Shown one piece after another: positions 58,705 to 60,000 of a DNA stretch of 60,000 bases. Location: the NCBI GenBank assembly GCA_903813345.2, contig CAIIXF020000011.1, forward strand, positions 12,695,754-12,755,753, given 5' to 3'. How positions within the stretch are numbered: position 1 is the first letter of the stretch; every line of letters begins with the position of its first letter. The stretch is from Owenia fusiformis (Eukaryota; Annelida; Polychaeta; Sabellida; Oweniidae). The notes under the pieces were generated by a model. That model was not told where the DNA came from. It made no database searches and worked only from the letters and a program-made list of their open reading frames with translations. The translations under genes and the position numbers were made by a program.

Positions 58705-59237
58705 TTCCAATGCATGGTTGCTCTTCTTCCAGTTGGTTGCTCTTCTTCCAGTTGGTTGCTCTTCTTCCACTTGGTTGCTCTTCTTCCACGTGGTTGCTCT
58801 TCTTCCACTTGGTTGCTCTTCTTCCACTTGGTTGCTCTTCTTCGAGTTGGTTGCTCTTCTTCCAGTTGGTTGCTCTTCTTCCAGTTGGTTGCTCTTCTTC
58901 CAGTTGGTTGCTCTTCTTCCAGTTGGTTGCTCTCCTTTCAGTTGGTTGCTCTTCTTCCAGTTGGTTGCTCTTCTTCCAGTTGGTTGCTCTTCTTCCAGTT
59001 GGTTGCTCTTCTTCCAGTTTGTTGTTCTTATTCCAGTGGGTTGTTCATCTTCCAGTGGGTTGTTCATCTTCCAGTGGGTTGTTCATCTTCCGGTCGTTTG
59101 TTCATCTTCCAGTGGGTTGTTCATCTTCCAGTGAGTTGCTCATCTTCCAGTGAGTTGCTCATCTTCCAGTGGGTTGCTCATCTTCCAGCGGGTGAATTAT
59201 CTTCCAGCGGTTGAATAATCTTTCAGTGGGTGGATCA
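58705..59237. repeat. 19-bp minisatellite array A7 (unit 5)
   Basis: About 28 copies, sharing the ccacgtgg variant and the overall order with A6. Confidence 0.95.
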
Positions 59238-59445
59238 TCATCTAGCAGTTGGATCATCTTCAAGGTTGCCATCTTCCACCAGATAGATCATCTTCAACTG
59301 GGAACTTGGCTTTCCAATGGGGGACTTGTCTTGCAGTGTGTGGCTTCCAGTGTGTGGCTCAGGTACTAGTGGGCTGATCACCTCCAAGCTAAAGGTAAAT
59401 CTGGAAGAAATATTGTACATTAGGAAATAAAAATAATGTACTTAC
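59238..59445 (-). pseudogene. Post-array block plus short GT..AG segment (unit 5)
   Basis: Same as unit 4. Confidence 0.4.
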
Positions 59446-59632
59446 TTGAACCCCACATCCTAGAGATAATCTTCCATCCCGGGCAATGCTTCTTCAGTAA
59501 CACACAGATATCCCCAGAATAACAATATCCTATGTAGAAACAGGCGTTGCAGGCAGATGGTGCATATTGAAGTTACTCTCATAAACCCCTAGGAAAGGAC
59601 AGAAACTGATCTTCAGGGGAAGAGGAGTGCAT
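59446..59632 (-). pseudogene. E4 exon-like block (unit 5)
   Basis: Same limits as unit 4, differing by single substitutions (for example tatccccag versus tatcaccag on the + strand). Confidence 0.35.
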
Positions 59633-59664
59633 CTGAAAGTACATACAAAATAGGAAAAGTTCAG

Positions 59665-60000
59665 CAATGGTTTCAATTTTCAATTTTTCAACAAGGCTTC
59701 CGTGATCAAGACACTTCCATAACAGGGAGAGGAGGGAATGCAAATCTCCAGTGAGATCATCTTTCAGCAGTGAGATCATCTTTCAGCAGTTTGATCATCT
59801 TCCACCAGGAGGATCATCTTCCACCAGGAGGATCATATTCCAGCGGATGGACCATCTTCCAGCGAATGGATCATCTTTCAGAGAGCAGCTTGTCTTCAGA
59901 TGAGTGGCTTGACTTTTTGCAGATGGCTCTTAATCTGGTAGATGGCTCATATTCCAGGAGCTGGCTAATATTCTAGTGGGTGCCTCATCTCCAGTGGATG
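59665..60000 (-). repeat. Decayed minisatellite-type block (unit 5, cut by window end)
   Basis: Matches 55072-55525 as far as the window allows. Confidence 0.6.

Larger units (their letters stand above)
58645..60000. repeat. Tandem unit 5, partial
   Basis: Follows unit 4 to the window edge, reaching into the decayed minisatellite block. A small duplication 'gtgagatcatctttcagca' at about 59751-59786 is specific to this unit. Confidence 0.9.

Overview
This is non-coding-dominated eukaryotic DNA. It is AT-rich, has GT..AG splice-like signals and no bacterial gene organisation. Recurrent TTTGACCTAG-type repeats and a Helitron-like element carrying tandem repeats would fit a marine invertebrate such as a mollusc, but that assignment is a weak inference. 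No protein could be matched to a known family.

Layout. Positions 1-3000 are single-copy DNA with two decayed tandem repeats. From about 3000 to 60000 the window is one tandem array of a large unit of 4.6-6.6 kb, seen as decayed remnants (3000-4140), unit 0 (to 8301), unit 1 (8302-13594 plus 41842-42829), unit 2 (42830-49425), unit 3 (49426-54070), unit 4 (54071-58644) and the start of unit 5 (58645-60000). On the + strand a full unit reads: a 19-bp minisatellite, a conserved 185-bp block, an exon-like block called E4 here, a decayed minisatellite block, a second exon-like block called E2, then a candidate minus-strand gene and a leader. Units 1 and 2 instead carry a second, longer minisatellite in place of the decayed block plus E2.

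The candidate minus-strand gene, one copy per unit, has exon-like pieces named S, V, X, E1 and F. Several junctions have good splice sites and compatible phases, and F has a stop followed by AATAAA. One junction (V to X) is unresolved and two of the five copies are broken, so this may be a decaying gene family.

Unit 1 is split, between S and V, by a 28,247-bp composite insertion (13595-41841). Its ends look like a Helitron/Helentron-type rolling-circle transposon on the minus strand: CTAG plus hairpin at the 3' end, a terminal hairpin at the 5' end, short asymmetric inverted repeats, insertion between A and T and no target duplication. Four sister units keep the empty site. Inside it, three related elements flank a satellite of exactly 30 indistinguishable 717-bp units (18551-40060). 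That array starts and stops at element termini, and its unit is itself a distant relative of the flanking elements. The most interesting result is this apparent birth of a satellite inside, or from, tandem Helitron-like elements.
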